From Phormidium tenue FACHB-1052 (GTDB taxonomy: Bacteria; Cyanobacteriota; Cyanobacteriia; Phormidesmidales; Phormidesmidaceae), in NCBI RefSeq assembly GCF_014696675.1, contig NZ_JACJQN010000001.1, forward strand, positions 682,001 through 746,000: a DNA stretch of 64,000 bases. The letters run 5' to 3'. The notes under the pieces were generated by a model, which was given only the letters and a program-made list of their open reading frames with translations, was not told where the DNA came from and searched no databases. Positions within the stretch are counted from its first letter, which is position 1. Every line of letters starts with the position of its first letter. Both the position numbers and the translations under genes were made by a program. This document shows positions 54,501 through 62,785 of the stretch, piece by piece.

Positions 54501-55621
54501 TTAACCCGATTTTGGGCTGGTCGCAGCTGCTGCAAAGGCGATCGCCCGATGCCACCACGCTGATGCGAGGACTCCAGACCATTGAGCGCAACGCCAAGCT
54601 GCAAACTCAGCTAATTGCCGATCTGCTCGATATGTCGCGGATTTTGCAGGGTAAGCTCAGCCTGGAGGTAGCGCCAGTGCAGCTTCAGGCCACCGTCGAA
54701 GCAGCCATGGAAACCGTGCGGCTCGCAGCGGAGGCCAAGGCCATTGAGATGCGCGCCCAGTTTGACCCAACCCTTGCCCCTGTGATGGGCGATGCCGGGC
54801 GGCTCCAGCAGGTGGCTTGGAACCTGCTAGCCAACGCGGTGAAATTTACCCCTGAGGGTGGCCGCGTTGAGATTCAGCTACGGGCCATTACCCCAACCAA
54901 CCAGCGGGCTGAGTTGCCCACTGCCAGGCACTTAGCTCAGGCCGAGCTGACGGTGACCGATACTGGCAAGGGCATCGCCCCAGAGGTGTTGCCCTACATT
55001 TTTGAGCGCTTTCGCCAGGCCGATGGCAAGACCACGCGCCAGTTTGGCGGGCTGGGGCTGGGGTTGGCGATCGCCCGGCAGCTAGTCGAGTTGCACGGGG
55101 GCACCATCACCGTAGCTAGCCCCGGCGATGACCAAGGGGCTACGTTTACCGTACGTTTACCCCTCCAGCGCCACCCGCTCCATCGGCTAAAGGGCAGCTT
55201 AAACTCTACAGCCGACCTGCCAGGTTCTTTGCAGACCGGCACCTTGGCAGGGATTCGTATTTTGGTGGTCGAAGATGAAATTGATGCCCGCGAGCTGCTG
55301 GTATTTGTGCTAGAGCAGGCTGGGGCTGCCGTCACCGTTACGGCCTCTGCTGAGGAGGCGCTAAAACGACTGCCCGATCTGGAGATAGACATCTTGATTA
55401 GCGACATTGCCATGCCCCAGATGGATGGCTACATGCTGATGCATCAGATGCAGGCTGAACTAAACCGTCGGGGCCAGCGCTGCAAAGCGATCGCTCTCAC
55501 TGCCTACGCTAGCGATTTAGATCAACGGCAGGCGTTAGCAGCGGGGTTTCATCGCCATCTCAGTAAACCCTTTGAGCCAGCACAGCTCATTGAGGCGATC
55601 GCTACGTTGGTCGCTGAATAG
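51512..55621 (+). CDS. hybrid sensor histidine kinase (GAF-GAF-PAS-PAS-PAS-GAF-HisKA-HATPase-REC)
   Basis: Large soluble sensor, 1369 residues, no membrane segments. Domain order by sequence: GAF (about 10-160, with ALVSLVDESRAWFKSCYG), second GAF (~175-320), coiled coil (~335-375), three PAS domains (~375-495, ~505-630, ~640-765; the first two end in HDITERK/TDITERH, the third in SNITARK), GAF (~790-960), HisKA with His991 in SHELRSPL, HATPase (~1070-1190) with FGGLGLGLAIARQLV, and REC with Asp1298 in ILISDIAMPQMDGYM. No bilin-binding cysteine pattern is obvious in the GAFs. The signal is unknown. Confidence 0.93.
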   Translation: MSSAPLPNDEAGRLEALRRYEILDTPPEAGFDRITALAARLFNVPMALVSLVDESRAWFKSCYGFEGQEMQRHSTFCSHALLSEDVLVVPEARHDRRFADNPLVQAEPGLRFYAGAPLRNQDGFILGTLCLLDTQPRDDFGRDQQAMLSDLAAMVIDELDLRLAAHRVDSIDQALLAVTQGVATQTGDAFFSALVLHLTQTLGVDYAYVGLVTGAGQDAIQTIAVCAQGQIAENFDYLLHHTPCHQVLLKRELCCYASGVRVQFPQAALLKPLGIDSYAAIPFFDPEGNPLGLLGVMDSKPWGNVQLIKALLPIFALRIATELDRQRTDAARLQVQQDLEHLVAQRTAELSQTNHRLQLEIEERRQAEIALEKEQELLRVLLENVQAGIVACDEAGMLRLFNQAARDFHGLPEAPLPPDRWADYYDLYHSDGKTPLAQEAIPLFRALRGDRVVDAEMVIAPKGGKARTVLTSGQAIATLDGNNRGAVVVMHDITERKQVENALRDSEARLSSIFETVPNGIIIFDDEGQLVTANSTAEEIFKLTRSELADRAYNDLSWAITTVDGQPFAPEDLPFAQVMRAKTPIHGIEYAITHADGSRAILCINASPLFDADGHITNVITSITDITERHQSAATLQASEERYRSVIETVAEGIVLQHADGSIFTCNASAEEILGLTAEQMMGRSSLDPRWSSTYEDGSPFAGDQHPAMVTLRTGEPQSNVIMGVHKPDGTLTWISINTRPLFHPNDPTPFAAVASFSNITARKLAEAERAQLIREQAARLDAEVGQFRSALLVDISTTLASLLNHTDTLERVADRVVPFFADWCAIDLLHPNQGRSQSLERVAMAHCDRAKVELGWQLHRQYPPSLDALEGVPKILRTGQTQLVAEIPPAMLETAAHDGEHLRLLQGLGLRSCIIAPLIARGQTLGAISFVMAETGRRYGANDLALAENIAHQVAIAVDNARLYQAEQTARNEAEAANRIKDEFLAVLSHELRSPLNPILGWSQLLQRRSPDATTLMRGLQTIERNAKLQTQLIADLLDMSRILQGKLSLEVAPVQLQATVEAAMETVRLAAEAKAIEMRAQFDPTLAPVMGDAGRLQQVAWNLLANAVKFTPEGGRVEIQLRAITPTNQRAELPTARHLAQAELTVTDTGKGIAPEVLPYIFERFRQADGKTTRQFGGLGLGLAIARQLVELHGGTITVASPGDDQGATFTVRLPLQRHPLHRLKGSLNSTADLPGSLQTGTLAGIRILVVEDEIDARELLVFVLEQAGAAVTVTASAEEALKRLPDLEIDILISDIAMPQMDGYMLMHQMQAELNRRGQRCKAIALTAYASDLDQRQALAAGFHRHLSKPFEPAQLIEAIATLVAE

Positions 55622-55625
55622 ATGT

Positions 55626-55656
55626 AGCCCAAAAGCAAAACGTGTGGGGCTTTTTT
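55626..55656 (+). terminator. terminator after the hybrid kinase
   Basis: AGCCCA pairs with TGGGGCT (one bulge) around about 13 bases, ending in TTTTTT at 55651-55656. Confidence 0.6.
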
Positions 55657-55766
55657 GCGATCGGTTGCTTGCGGTTGCATAGCGATCGGGCTGAGTCACC
55701 GTGACTCAAGCAAAGCCCACCGGTGCTCAGCCCCACGCTGACTCTTTAGGGTGATCTAATCACCCT

Positions 55767-56156
55767 TCAATGGTGATGATTGGCCTCAAGCAAGGCTGCA
55801 ACCTTATTGAGTAACTGGTCAAACTCGATTGGCTTACGGATGAAATTGCTAGGTTCTAACGCCAACCCCTGACTTGTTTGGAGAGTGTCATAGGCTGTGA
55901 CAATTAAAATTGGCATCTGCGGCAGGGCAGGATTTTGTCGGATCTTTTTAGTGACTTCATAGCCATTCATATCCGGCATCATTACATCCATCAAAATCAG
56001 GTCGGGAGGCGCATGCTCAACCTTAGCTAGAGCTGAGCCGCCATTGCCAGCGGTTTCAACTTCGTAGCCTTCTGTTTCTAAAACAGTTCTCAACAAAAAC
56101 AAATTATCTTCTATGTCGTCAACGACCAGAATACGAAAATCAGAGGGGGTGCACAC
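55767..56156 (-). CDS. single-domain response regulator (CheY-like)
   Basis: 129-residue stand-alone receiver. Phosphoacceptor Asp57 in LILMDVMMPDMNGYE, acidic pair in VVDDIEDN, Thr in ILIVTAY and Lys in FIRKPIEF. It has no output domain, so it should act by protein binding or phosphotransfer. The start is GTG at 56156. It converges on the hybrid kinase gene, 145 bases away; a partnership is plausible but unproven. Confidence 0.9.
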   Translation of the reverse strand: MCTPSDFRILVVDDIEDNLFLLRTVLETEGYEVETAGNGGSALAKVEHAPPDLILMDVMMPDMNGYEVTKKIRQNPALPQMPILIVTAYDTLQTSQGLALEPSNFIRKPIEFDQLLNKVAALLEANHHH

Positions 56157-56247
56157 AGCAAGGGACTAAATGAAGTATATGAATATAGCTAGTCTAGTTG
56201 ATAAGTTATTCTACCTACCTCAAACTTGAGGCACAGATCTAAGCCGC

Positions 56248-56277
56248 AAAAAAGGTAGGCTTATGCCTACCTTTTTT
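56248..56277 (-). terminator. terminator of the 222-residue membrane protein gene
   Basis: A 13-bp stem AAAAAAGGTAGGC/GCCTACCTTTTTT with loop TTAT. On the minus strand it lies 33 bases after the stop codon and ends in a T run. Confidence 0.9.
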
Positions 56278-56309
56278 CCTTTTGCTGGATTGACAAAGGT
56301 TCGCTAGCG

Positions 56310-56978
56310 CTAGCGAGGAGCAGCGCCGTAGGTGCGGGGACTACGAGCACCGGTAGCAGCACCAGCGAGGGAAGCCACTAGGCCCAGCAAAGACCCCAAG
56401 GCAAATGACCAGCCAACCTTGGCGGCATTGCCAGCAATGTTTTGGGCTTGCTCTTGGGTGACGTTGGGGTCAGCGGCATTGGGCAGAGCGTCAACGGGCA
56501 CCTGATTAACGACGGCGTCGGCTCCCTGGGCTACTAGGCCAAAGGCACCGGCCACGCCACTCGAAAGCAGCCAGGCGCTAACAGCCAAGGTGGTTGCCCA
56601 CAAAATAGCGCCATTCAGTAGAGCAGTTTTGCGATTCATGGGACCGCAGGCACGGGAGGTAACGTAGCCGCCTAAAAACAGGGCAATCAGCAGGCTAATA
56701 ATTGACCAGATGCCCACGGCAGTACCAACGTCGCCAGCATTACTTTGGGCAGCATCTGAGCCAGCAATGTTGGTGAGGCCCACAGCAGCGCCCAAGGCGG
56801 TGAGCACGAGTTGGGTGGCGATCGCAACCACCAGTCCGGCAAAAATTGGGCCCCAGCGTACCAGGTCGTGGTAGCCAGTGACGGCAACGGGCGCTGTGTC
56901 TGCTACGCGCTGGCTAGGATTGGTGCTATAAGCGACGGGCTCTTCTCGATAAGCGCCGGGTTCGTTGGTGTAAGACAT
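56310..56978 (-). CDS. four-helix membrane protein, unknown function, shares its membrane module with the protein at 59062-62133
   Basis: 222 residues. A Pro/Tyr-rich N-terminal tail (1-40) is followed by four hydrophobic segments: about 44-68, 88-108, 120-150 and 187-210. The Asp/Asn-rich loop 72-86 and the 150-186 loop (VNQVPVDALPNAADP region) are soluble. Positions VG-W (88-91) and ALF (99-101), the GP at 43-44 and GLTNI at 67-71 recur with near-equal spacing in the large repeat protein. The pattern resembles poorly studied bacterial proteins annotated as hypothetical or PhnA-like (memory only). The upstream region is shared with glgC in the opposite direction. Confidence 0.75.
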   Translation of the reverse strand: MSYTNEPGAYREEPVAYSTNPSQRVADTAPVAVTGYHDLVRWGPIFAGLVVAIATQLVLTALGAAVGLTNIAGSDAAQSNAGDVGTAVGIWSIISLLIALFLGGYVTSRACGPMNRKTALLNGAILWATTLAVSAWLLSSGVAGAFGLVAQGADAVVNQVPVDALPNAADPNVTQEQAQNIAGNAAKVGWSFALGSLLGLVASLAGAATGARSPRTYGAAPR

Positions 56979-57384
56979 GGATACTCTTTACCTCTCAGTG
57001 GACTAACTCTTAGACTGATAAATCGCTTGGGCTGATAAATCTTGTCCCCAATTTATGACGTTGTCGGAATCTGACCATCTACACAGAGATACAAACTAAA
57101 ACACCTAAAGAGGTAGATGCAGCATGTTCCTATTGAGATGTCTTGAAGAGTACTCTGATCAAGTCTATAGACAGGCCTAAAAAATCGTAAAAGGAGCCAG
57201 AAAACGGTCGGCATTTTTTATTTACAAAAAGTAAGTACCGCGCCTTAGACAACTCTGCCCTTAGGTGTATGCCCAAAATGGGGTAATACTACACCCTAGG
57301 AAAAGCTGCCAATTGGCGATCGCCCTTTGAGGGTGAGTTGGGCGGTTAGTTGTCGTGGCGATCGAGCGTGATTAAGGAGATGTT
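56979..57384. other. intergenic region between the membrane protein and glgC
   Basis: Should carry promoters in both directions. The clear feature is the nested inverted repeat at 57262-57298. The string TTTACAAAAAGTAAGTAC (57221 area) resembles only half of an HLR1 site. Confidence 0.5.
57262..57298 (+). promoter_or_regulatory. nested inverted repeat upstream of glgC
   Basis: Outer arms TAGGTGTA (57262-57269) and TACACCCTA (57290-57298, one bulge) enclose CCCA-AAA-TGGG (57272-57282). It ends 86 bases before the GTG start. It could be an operator or 5' leader structure. Confidence 0.45.
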
Positions 57385-58674
57385 GTGAATAAAGTATTAG
57401 GTATTGTGCTGGGTGGTGGTGCCGGAACCCGTCTCTATCCCCTAACGAAGACTCGGGCAAAGCCAGCGGTGCCCCTAGGTGGCAAACACCGCCTGATCGA
57501 CATTCCTATTAGCAACTGCATCAACTCAGGTATCTCAAAAATCTACGTTCTCACGCAGTTTAACTCGGCCTCGCTGAACTCCCATATTTCCCGGGCCTAC
57601 AGTTTTTCAGGTTTTCAGCAGGGTTTCGTAGAAGTATTAGCAGCCCAGCAAACCCCCGAAAACTTAGACTGGTTCCAGGGAACTGCCGATGCCGTGCGAC
57701 AGTACCTGCCGCGTTTTGAAGACATGGATGTAGATGAATATTTGATCCTGTCGGGCGACCACCTATATCGCATGGACTACAGCGATTTTGTAGAGCACCA
57801 TCGGCGCACCAACGCTGACATTACCCTATCGGTGCTGCCGGTTGATGAAGCTCACGCCTCCAGCTTTGGGTTAATGAAAATTGACGATTCAGGCCGCATC
57901 ATCAACTTTAGCGAAAAGCCCAAGGGTGATGCCCTCAGGCAGATGCAGGTTGATACTACCACCCTAGGCCTCTCTCCAGAAGGCGCTAAAGAAAAGCCCT
58001 ACATCGCCTCCATGGGCATCTATTTATTTAAGCGAGAGGTATTGATAGACCTGCTTAAAAAGCAGCCTGAATCACCTGACTTTGGCAAAGAGATTATTCC
58101 AAATTCTGCTAAAGACCATAATGTGCAGGCCTATCTCTTTAACGACTATTGGGAAGATATTGGGACAATTGAGTCGTTCTTTAACGCCAATTTGGCTCTG
58201 GTCAAGCAGCCCAACCCGCTGTTTAGCTTTTACGATGAGTCAGCCCCAATCTATACCCGCGCCCGCTATCTGCCGCCGACAAAACACCTTAAGTGTGATA
58301 TCACCGAGTCGATGATTAGTGAGGGCTGCATTCTTAAGGAGTGCCGTATCACTAATTCGATTATTGGCATTCGCTCTCGCATTGAGTCGGGCTGCACCAT
58401 TCAAGACAGCCTGATTATGGGAGCCGACTATTACCAAGACAACTTTGAGCGTCGCGGCAGTTGTGATACAGCCAGAGTTCCCCTCGGCATTGGTGCTAAC
58501 ACCACTATTAACCATGCCATTGTCGATAAAAATGCCCGCATCGGCTGCAACGTAAAAATCCTCAATAAAGACCGTGTTAAGGAGGCCGAGCGGGAAGATG
58601 AGGGATTTTACATTCGCAGCGGCATTGTGGTTATTCTGCGAGGAGCTATTATTCCCGACGACACGGTTATTTAA
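57385..58674 (+). CDS. glgC: glucose-1-phosphate adenylyltransferase (ADP-glucose pyrophosphorylase)
   Basis: Makes ADP-glucose, the committed step of glycogen synthesis, activated by 3-phosphoglycerate in cyanobacteria. N-terminal [15 protein letters not shown], catalytic [21 protein letters not shown] and the left-handed beta-helix C-terminal domain with [14 protein letters not shown]. 429 residues, as expected. The start is GTG at 57385 with AAGGAG 5 bases upstream; the nearby ATG at 57380 is in another frame and hits a stop. It is monocistronic with a strong terminator. Confidence 0.97.
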   Translation: MNKVLGIVLGGGAGTRLYPLTKTRAKPAVPLGGKHRLIDIPISNCINSGISKIYVLTQFNSASLNSHISRAYSFSGFQQGFVEVLAAQQTPENLDWFQGTADAVRQYLPRFEDMDVDEYLILSGDHLYRMDYSDFVEHHRRTNADITLSVLPVDEAHASSFGLMKIDDSGRIINFSEKPKGDALRQMQVDTTTLGLSPEGAKEKPYIASMGIYLFKREVLIDLLKKQPESPDFGKEIIPNSAKDHNVQAYLFNDYWEDIGTIESFFNANLALVKQPNPLFSFYDESAPIYTRARYLPPTKHLKCDITESMISEGCILKECRITNSIIGIRSRIESGCTIQDSLIMGADYYQDNFERRGSCDTARVPLGIGANTTINHAIVDKNARIGCNVKILNKDRVKEAEREDEGFYIRSGIVVILRGAIIPDDTVI

Positions 58675-58703
58675 GCTGAGCTAATTAGACAGCACAAGCC
58701 ATA

Positions 58704-58739
58704 AAAAAGAGGCTCTAGTCGTGACTAGAGCCTCTTTTT
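58704..58739 (+). terminator. glgC terminator
   Basis: A 17-bp stem AAAAAGAGGCTCTAGTC/GACTAGAGCCTCTTTTT with a 2-base tip, ending in T5. Confidence 0.92.
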
Positions 58740-59007
58740 GTGCATATTGAGCAGCTGCATTGCGGACTATAGCCACGTATGACTGGAGAGATGACCATAG
58801 ACTTGGAGTCTAACATTTTAGGTTACCCTAGCAGTGCTGCTACGAGCGCTCTTCAAGATGAGACACTAGGCTGTCTCAAGTTTAATTTGCCTACAGCATT
58901 TCCCTACTGCGTGAATAAGCCTAATGGCTAGATATCGAGGGATTTAGAACGCTCCATATCCCTCACTAGCTTTTTGGGAAAGGGGTAAACGTATTGAACG
59001 GGCAATA

Positions 59008-59044
59008 AAAAGGGCGATCGCGCTACCAACGCGATCGCCCTTTT
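59008..59044 (-). terminator. terminator of the repeat-protein gene, with HIP1 in the stem
   Basis: A 15-bp stem AAAAGGGCGATCGCG/CGCGATCGCCCTTTT with a 7-base loop, 18 bases after the stop. The stem is built from two HIP1 octamers. Confidence 0.85.
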
Positions 59045-59061
59045 CTATCGTTACTCTATAT

Positions 59062-62000
59062 CTAGCTCCCGACGGCTAGACCACCAGCAGCGGCGGCACA
59101 GAGAGCCGAAATCGTAGCGGTAGCAAAGATCCACCAGGAGGCAGCGGCGGCGGTTTTGCGAGTGTCTTCCACCTGCTGATAGGCCTGGTGCTTGATCTCA
59201 CTCAGACGATTTTCGACCGCATGTTCGAGCTGTTCGGCTTTGCTGAGAGCGCCAGTGCGGACATCTTCGATCTGGTCGATGATGCGGTTGGCATCGGTCT
59301 CTGAAATCGCATCGTGGGAACTCATGATCGCCACCAGGGTGCCGCGATCGACCTGGCCGAGGCGCACCTTAAGCGACTCAAAACCTGCTTGAGGGTCATC
59401 CAAAAGCTGCTGCAAGTCGCGGCGGATGCCATAGTAGTCGAGCTCGGGGCGGCCTAGGGAGTCGAGATAGTTGCGAATTCGAGACATAATGTTGCTCACA
59501 ACCGACGTAACCCGCGCCTGCACGTTGCGGATTTGGGCCACGACCTGGTTCCGCACCGATAGCACCTGATCGACGGCGGCCTCAGCTTCGGCCTGGGTCA
59601 TGTCGGGGCGCTGGGCCAGCAGAGCCACAACGGTATCGCGGTCGATTCTCGACAGGCGAGTTTGCAGACGCTCGGCCCCTAGACGCGGATCGTTGAGCAG
59701 CAGCTTGAGATCGCGCTTGATGTCGTCGGGGTTGAGCGCAGCTTTGTTGGTGTTGCGCAGGTAGTCTTCTAGGGCAGTCTCGAAAGAGATCACCTGGGCC
59801 TGGGCCCGACGAGCCAGCCGCTGAGGCATGTGCAGAATATCGCGAATGTTACCTAACACATCGTCAATGATGCGATTGGCTTCTGCCTCGCTGAGGTCTT
59901 CGCGCTGGCTGAGCAGCTGCACCAGGGTGTCACGATCCATCGCCGACAGGCGATCGCGCATGGCCCCAACCCCCGCTTTAGGGTCGTTCACCAGTAGCTC
60001 TAGGTCGCGCTTAATGCCCTCGGGGTTGAGCTCGGGCTTGCCGGTTTCGAGCAAATAGCGCTCGATCGCACTGGTGGCTTCGTCGTATTTAGCCTTGGCC
60101 TGGGCTGTCAGCGCACCGGGCGCATTAATCGTCTTGTACCAGGTCGACTCAACTTGGTCGAGGGTGCGGTTGATCTCAGCTTCGGAGAGATCTTGACGCT
60201 GGTTGAGCAACTGCACCAGGGTATCGCGATCGAACTGGGCCAGGCGCTGACGCAGGCGATGCACGCCAGCATCGGGCTCGTGGAGCAGAGTAGCCAGGTC
60301 GGCTTTTATACCCTCAGGGTTAAGCTCAGCTTTGTGGGTGTTTTGCAGGTAGTGCTGTAACCCCGTCCACTGGTTCTCAACTCGGGCTTTAGCCGAAGAT
60401 TGCAGCCCGGCAGCGTCGGCCCGCACGTTGTTCATCACCCCTTCTAAACGGCTGGCAACAGCCTGGATTTCGGCCTCGCTCAGATCGCCACGGGTGCTTA
60501 GGGTCTGGGTAAGCGCCTCATAAGTAAACGGGGTGAACCGCTCTTGCAGATCGTCAGCATCGGCGTAGGGATCGTCTAGCAGGCTGCTAAAGGCACGGGT
60601 GCCCATGTCAGATAGCAGCTCTTCGCGCGGAGTTTGACGCAGGAAAGTGTAGACCTTAGATTGGGTATCCTTAGCCGCTTCGATCCGATAGCGCTCAGAA
60701 ACTTCGCCCAGAGCTTGAAGCCGCACGGCTTCGAGCTGGCGAGAGACTTCGGCAATTTCGCCCTTGGTCAACAGCCCCCGCGAGGCCAACAGCTCGGCGA
60801 AGAATGATTGATCCAAGTTCATTAGCTCTTGGCGCATCAGACCAGGGTCGGCAAAGGGATCGTAGATCACATCCCAAAACTCTTTTTGCATGCGCTGGGT
60901 GTTGAGCTGCCATGGGTAGGCGTTGAGCAGGTAGGTCTCAACGTCGGCTCTGACAACGCTGTAGCGATCGCTGCCACTCACCTGGCTGGTGAGCGTGTCA
61001 ACCTGGCCGGTGACATCGTGCTTGAGCTGCTTGAAGCGATCGGTGATTTTCTCCACATCCAGGTCAGAGAGGTCGGCTCGACCCATCACCACACCCATCA
61101 AGGTGGTTAGCCCCTGGTTGAGCGGGTTAGTCTTAGCCTCTTTGCCCTTGCGCTGCTGGCGCATTTCGCCCAGAAACTCGTCTAGGCGGCTACCCAGCGT
61201 GTCAGCCAACAGTTCTTCGGGGTGAGCTGACTTGAGATAGTTGACCAGTTCACCCAGGCTGTCGCCGCCGGAGGCCTTGCCTAGAGCCTTGTTCCAGGTG
61301 CCGTAGAGGCGATCGGCGATGCGGCTAGCTTCTTTGCGCGACAAATCGGTACGGCTGCTGACCAGCTTCTCAAAGCTGTCGCGGTTGAGCTGGGATAGAG
61401 TATCGCGATCGGCCAGCGATGTCAGGTCAGACTCGTGAATCAGGCGCTCGAACTCCGCTTCTAACCCTGCAATATCTAAGGCTGGAGACGTGAGGGAACT
61501 AACGTAGTCGCGCAGCGTGTCCTTAATATCGTTGCCGCTCCAGCCAGCAGTGAGTTCGCGGCGCACGGCGGCAGCGGTAGCTTCGGCGGTCTCAATCACC
61601 TGATTGCTGGCCATCTTGGCTCCCACAGCCCCGGTAGCTGCCCCTAATAGAGACTGAAAGCTAGATGTAGCGGTTTTGACCACTGATCCAATCAGCGACC
61701 CAACGGTGGTGGAGCTGACCCAAAACAGCAGGCAAAAGTAGGTGCCCCACACCACCAAACCGGTAATAGCCCCTAGCAACGCACTGCTGTAAAGGCTGAG
61801 CTTGACGGCCAAAAAGCAGGCGCAAAAAAGGGCCAAACTGACCGTAATCACGGTCCAAACGCCAACTTTGGTGGCAATTTTTTTGTCACCGCTACCAGAG
61901 CCGCTGCTACTACTACTCGATGAAGACTGGCCAATGTAGGTGAGGCCTGCGGCGACCGACAGGTTGGTTAGCAAAAGATGGAAGCCAAAGGCCAAAATTA

Positions 62001-62133
62001 CGCCCGAAAGCAGGGCAATAAAAAACTGAGGCCCCGAAAAAATAAGGGCAGCATCTTCAGGAGTTGCAACTCCTGGAGATACTACCTGGGCCAGAGGGCC
62101 ACTTAATAGGTCTAATCCAATGTGCTCAATCAC
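59062..62133 (-). CDS. membrane-anchored protein with eight ~72-residue helical repeats, unknown function
   Basis: 1023 residues. Three hydrophobic segments at about 34-67, 88-111 and 115-150, a Ser/Gly linker at 70-82, and a final helix at about 1000-1020. The middle (200-990) holds eight repeats at about 207-278, 297-370, 398-470, 494-565, 592-663, 690-759, 788-860 and 887-958, spaced by ~98 residues. The best-conserved units read ELNPEGIKxDLxxLLxDPxAG, then RDTLVQLLxQRxDLSEAEANR. Between them are polar amphipathic linkers. The first two repeats and the third are degraded. The membrane part matches the 222-residue neighbour. I cannot assign a family or function. Confidence 0.85.
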   Translation of the reverse strand: MIEHIGLDLLSGPLAQVVSPGVATPEDAALIFSGPQFFIALLSGVILAFGFHLLLTNLSVAAGLTYIGQSSSSSSSSGSGSGDKKIATKVGVWTVITVSLALFCACFLAVKLSLYSSALLGAITGLVVWGTYFCLLFWVSSTTVGSLIGSVVKTATSSFQSLLGAATGAVGAKMASNQVIETAEATAAAVRRELTAGWSGNDIKDTLRDYVSSLTSPALDIAGLEAEFERLIHESDLTSLADRDTLSQLNRDSFEKLVSSRTDLSRKEASRIADRLYGTWNKALGKASGGDSLGELVNYLKSAHPEELLADTLGSRLDEFLGEMRQQRKGKEAKTNPLNQGLTTLMGVVMGRADLSDLDVEKITDRFKQLKHDVTGQVDTLTSQVSGSDRYSVVRADVETYLLNAYPWQLNTQRMQKEFWDVIYDPFADPGLMRQELMNLDQSFFAELLASRGLLTKGEIAEVSRQLEAVRLQALGEVSERYRIEAAKDTQSKVYTFLRQTPREELLSDMGTRAFSSLLDDPYADADDLQERFTPFTYEALTQTLSTRGDLSEAEIQAVASRLEGVMNNVRADAAGLQSSAKARVENQWTGLQHYLQNTHKAELNPEGIKADLATLLHEPDAGVHRLRQRLAQFDRDTLVQLLNQRQDLSEAEINRTLDQVESTWYKTINAPGALTAQAKAKYDEATSAIERYLLETGKPELNPEGIKRDLELLVNDPKAGVGAMRDRLSAMDRDTLVQLLSQREDLSEAEANRIIDDVLGNIRDILHMPQRLARRAQAQVISFETALEDYLRNTNKAALNPDDIKRDLKLLLNDPRLGAERLQTRLSRIDRDTVVALLAQRPDMTQAEAEAAVDQVLSVRNQVVAQIRNVQARVTSVVSNIMSRIRNYLDSLGRPELDYYGIRRDLQQLLDDPQAGFESLKVRLGQVDRGTLVAIMSSHDAISETDANRIIDQIEDVRTGALSKAEQLEHAVENRLSEIKHQAYQQVEDTRKTAAAASWWIFATATISALCAAAAGGLAVGS

Positions 62134-62785
62134 GGTACTGTTCCTTTGAAAATTGCAACTGTCTTGATGCCGCTTGGTCTACCCGTTTCTAGTAACTGTT
62201 AGTGGAGATACTGAGAATGCAGTTTGATCTGCCAAAGACTAGAAGGCTATGGGTGAGGTTTGACTTGGCGATCGCTCTTAGCGCTTCGGGACATAAAACC
62301 GATGGAGCAGTTGCCAAGACTAGGTCTCACAAAAAATAGACTTAAAAAATGAAAAATCTGAGTAGTCTGAGTCGCAACTCTAGATACATCAGGACAACCA
62401 ATACAGCCTCTAGGCTTACATCAAACTCTATTAGTCCCCAAAAAGCATCTATCCCACTGCCTAATTCTTTGGGGGGATAATATGTGCGTCTAGACCCGAT
62501 TGGGTCTAGGGTAGGGCCGATGGTGGACTGGCCCTTCGGGGGAGCGATCGCCCCTAGCCCCCCTCTTGGCACTCCAAAACCTCCGCAACTGTTCGACAAA
62601 GGCTTTAGCCTCTGCTTAGCTATCCAATCTACCTATCGGGTTAAAGTCGGGCTAGATCGCAGTAGCTCGTCAACAACACCGTGCGAGGGTGCCGCCAGAG
62701 TGAAGTGTACCTCTTGACGGATGATGTCTCCAAACCCTGTCGTTACGTTATGGAAAGGAAAAATTAGAAAGCAGAGGAATAACCC
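62134..62785. other. intergenic region before csbD
   Basis: Promoter region of the large repeat gene (minus) and of csbD (plus). It contains a CTAGACCC-GATT-GGGTCTAG palindrome at 62490-62509. Two short open frames here have no family character. CsbD has AGAGGAA before its ATG. Confidence 0.5.

Larger units (their letters stand above)
58675..59061. other. intergenic region between glgC and the repeat protein
   Basis: Bounded by a terminator for each gene (58704-58739 and 59008-59044). The ~270 bases between have no open frame of interest but include a TGAGACA-CTAGGC-TGTCTCA hairpin at 58859-58878 followed by AGTTTAATTT. Confidence 0.5.

Noticed and set aside
57221-57240. HLR1 (RpaB) site before glgC
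   Set aside because: Only one half-site TTTACA is present; the second direct half is missing.
59062-62133. CRISPR or DNA satellite explanation for the repeats
   Set aside because: The repeats are conserved as protein with ~98-residue period and diverged codons in one open frame; there are no short spacers.
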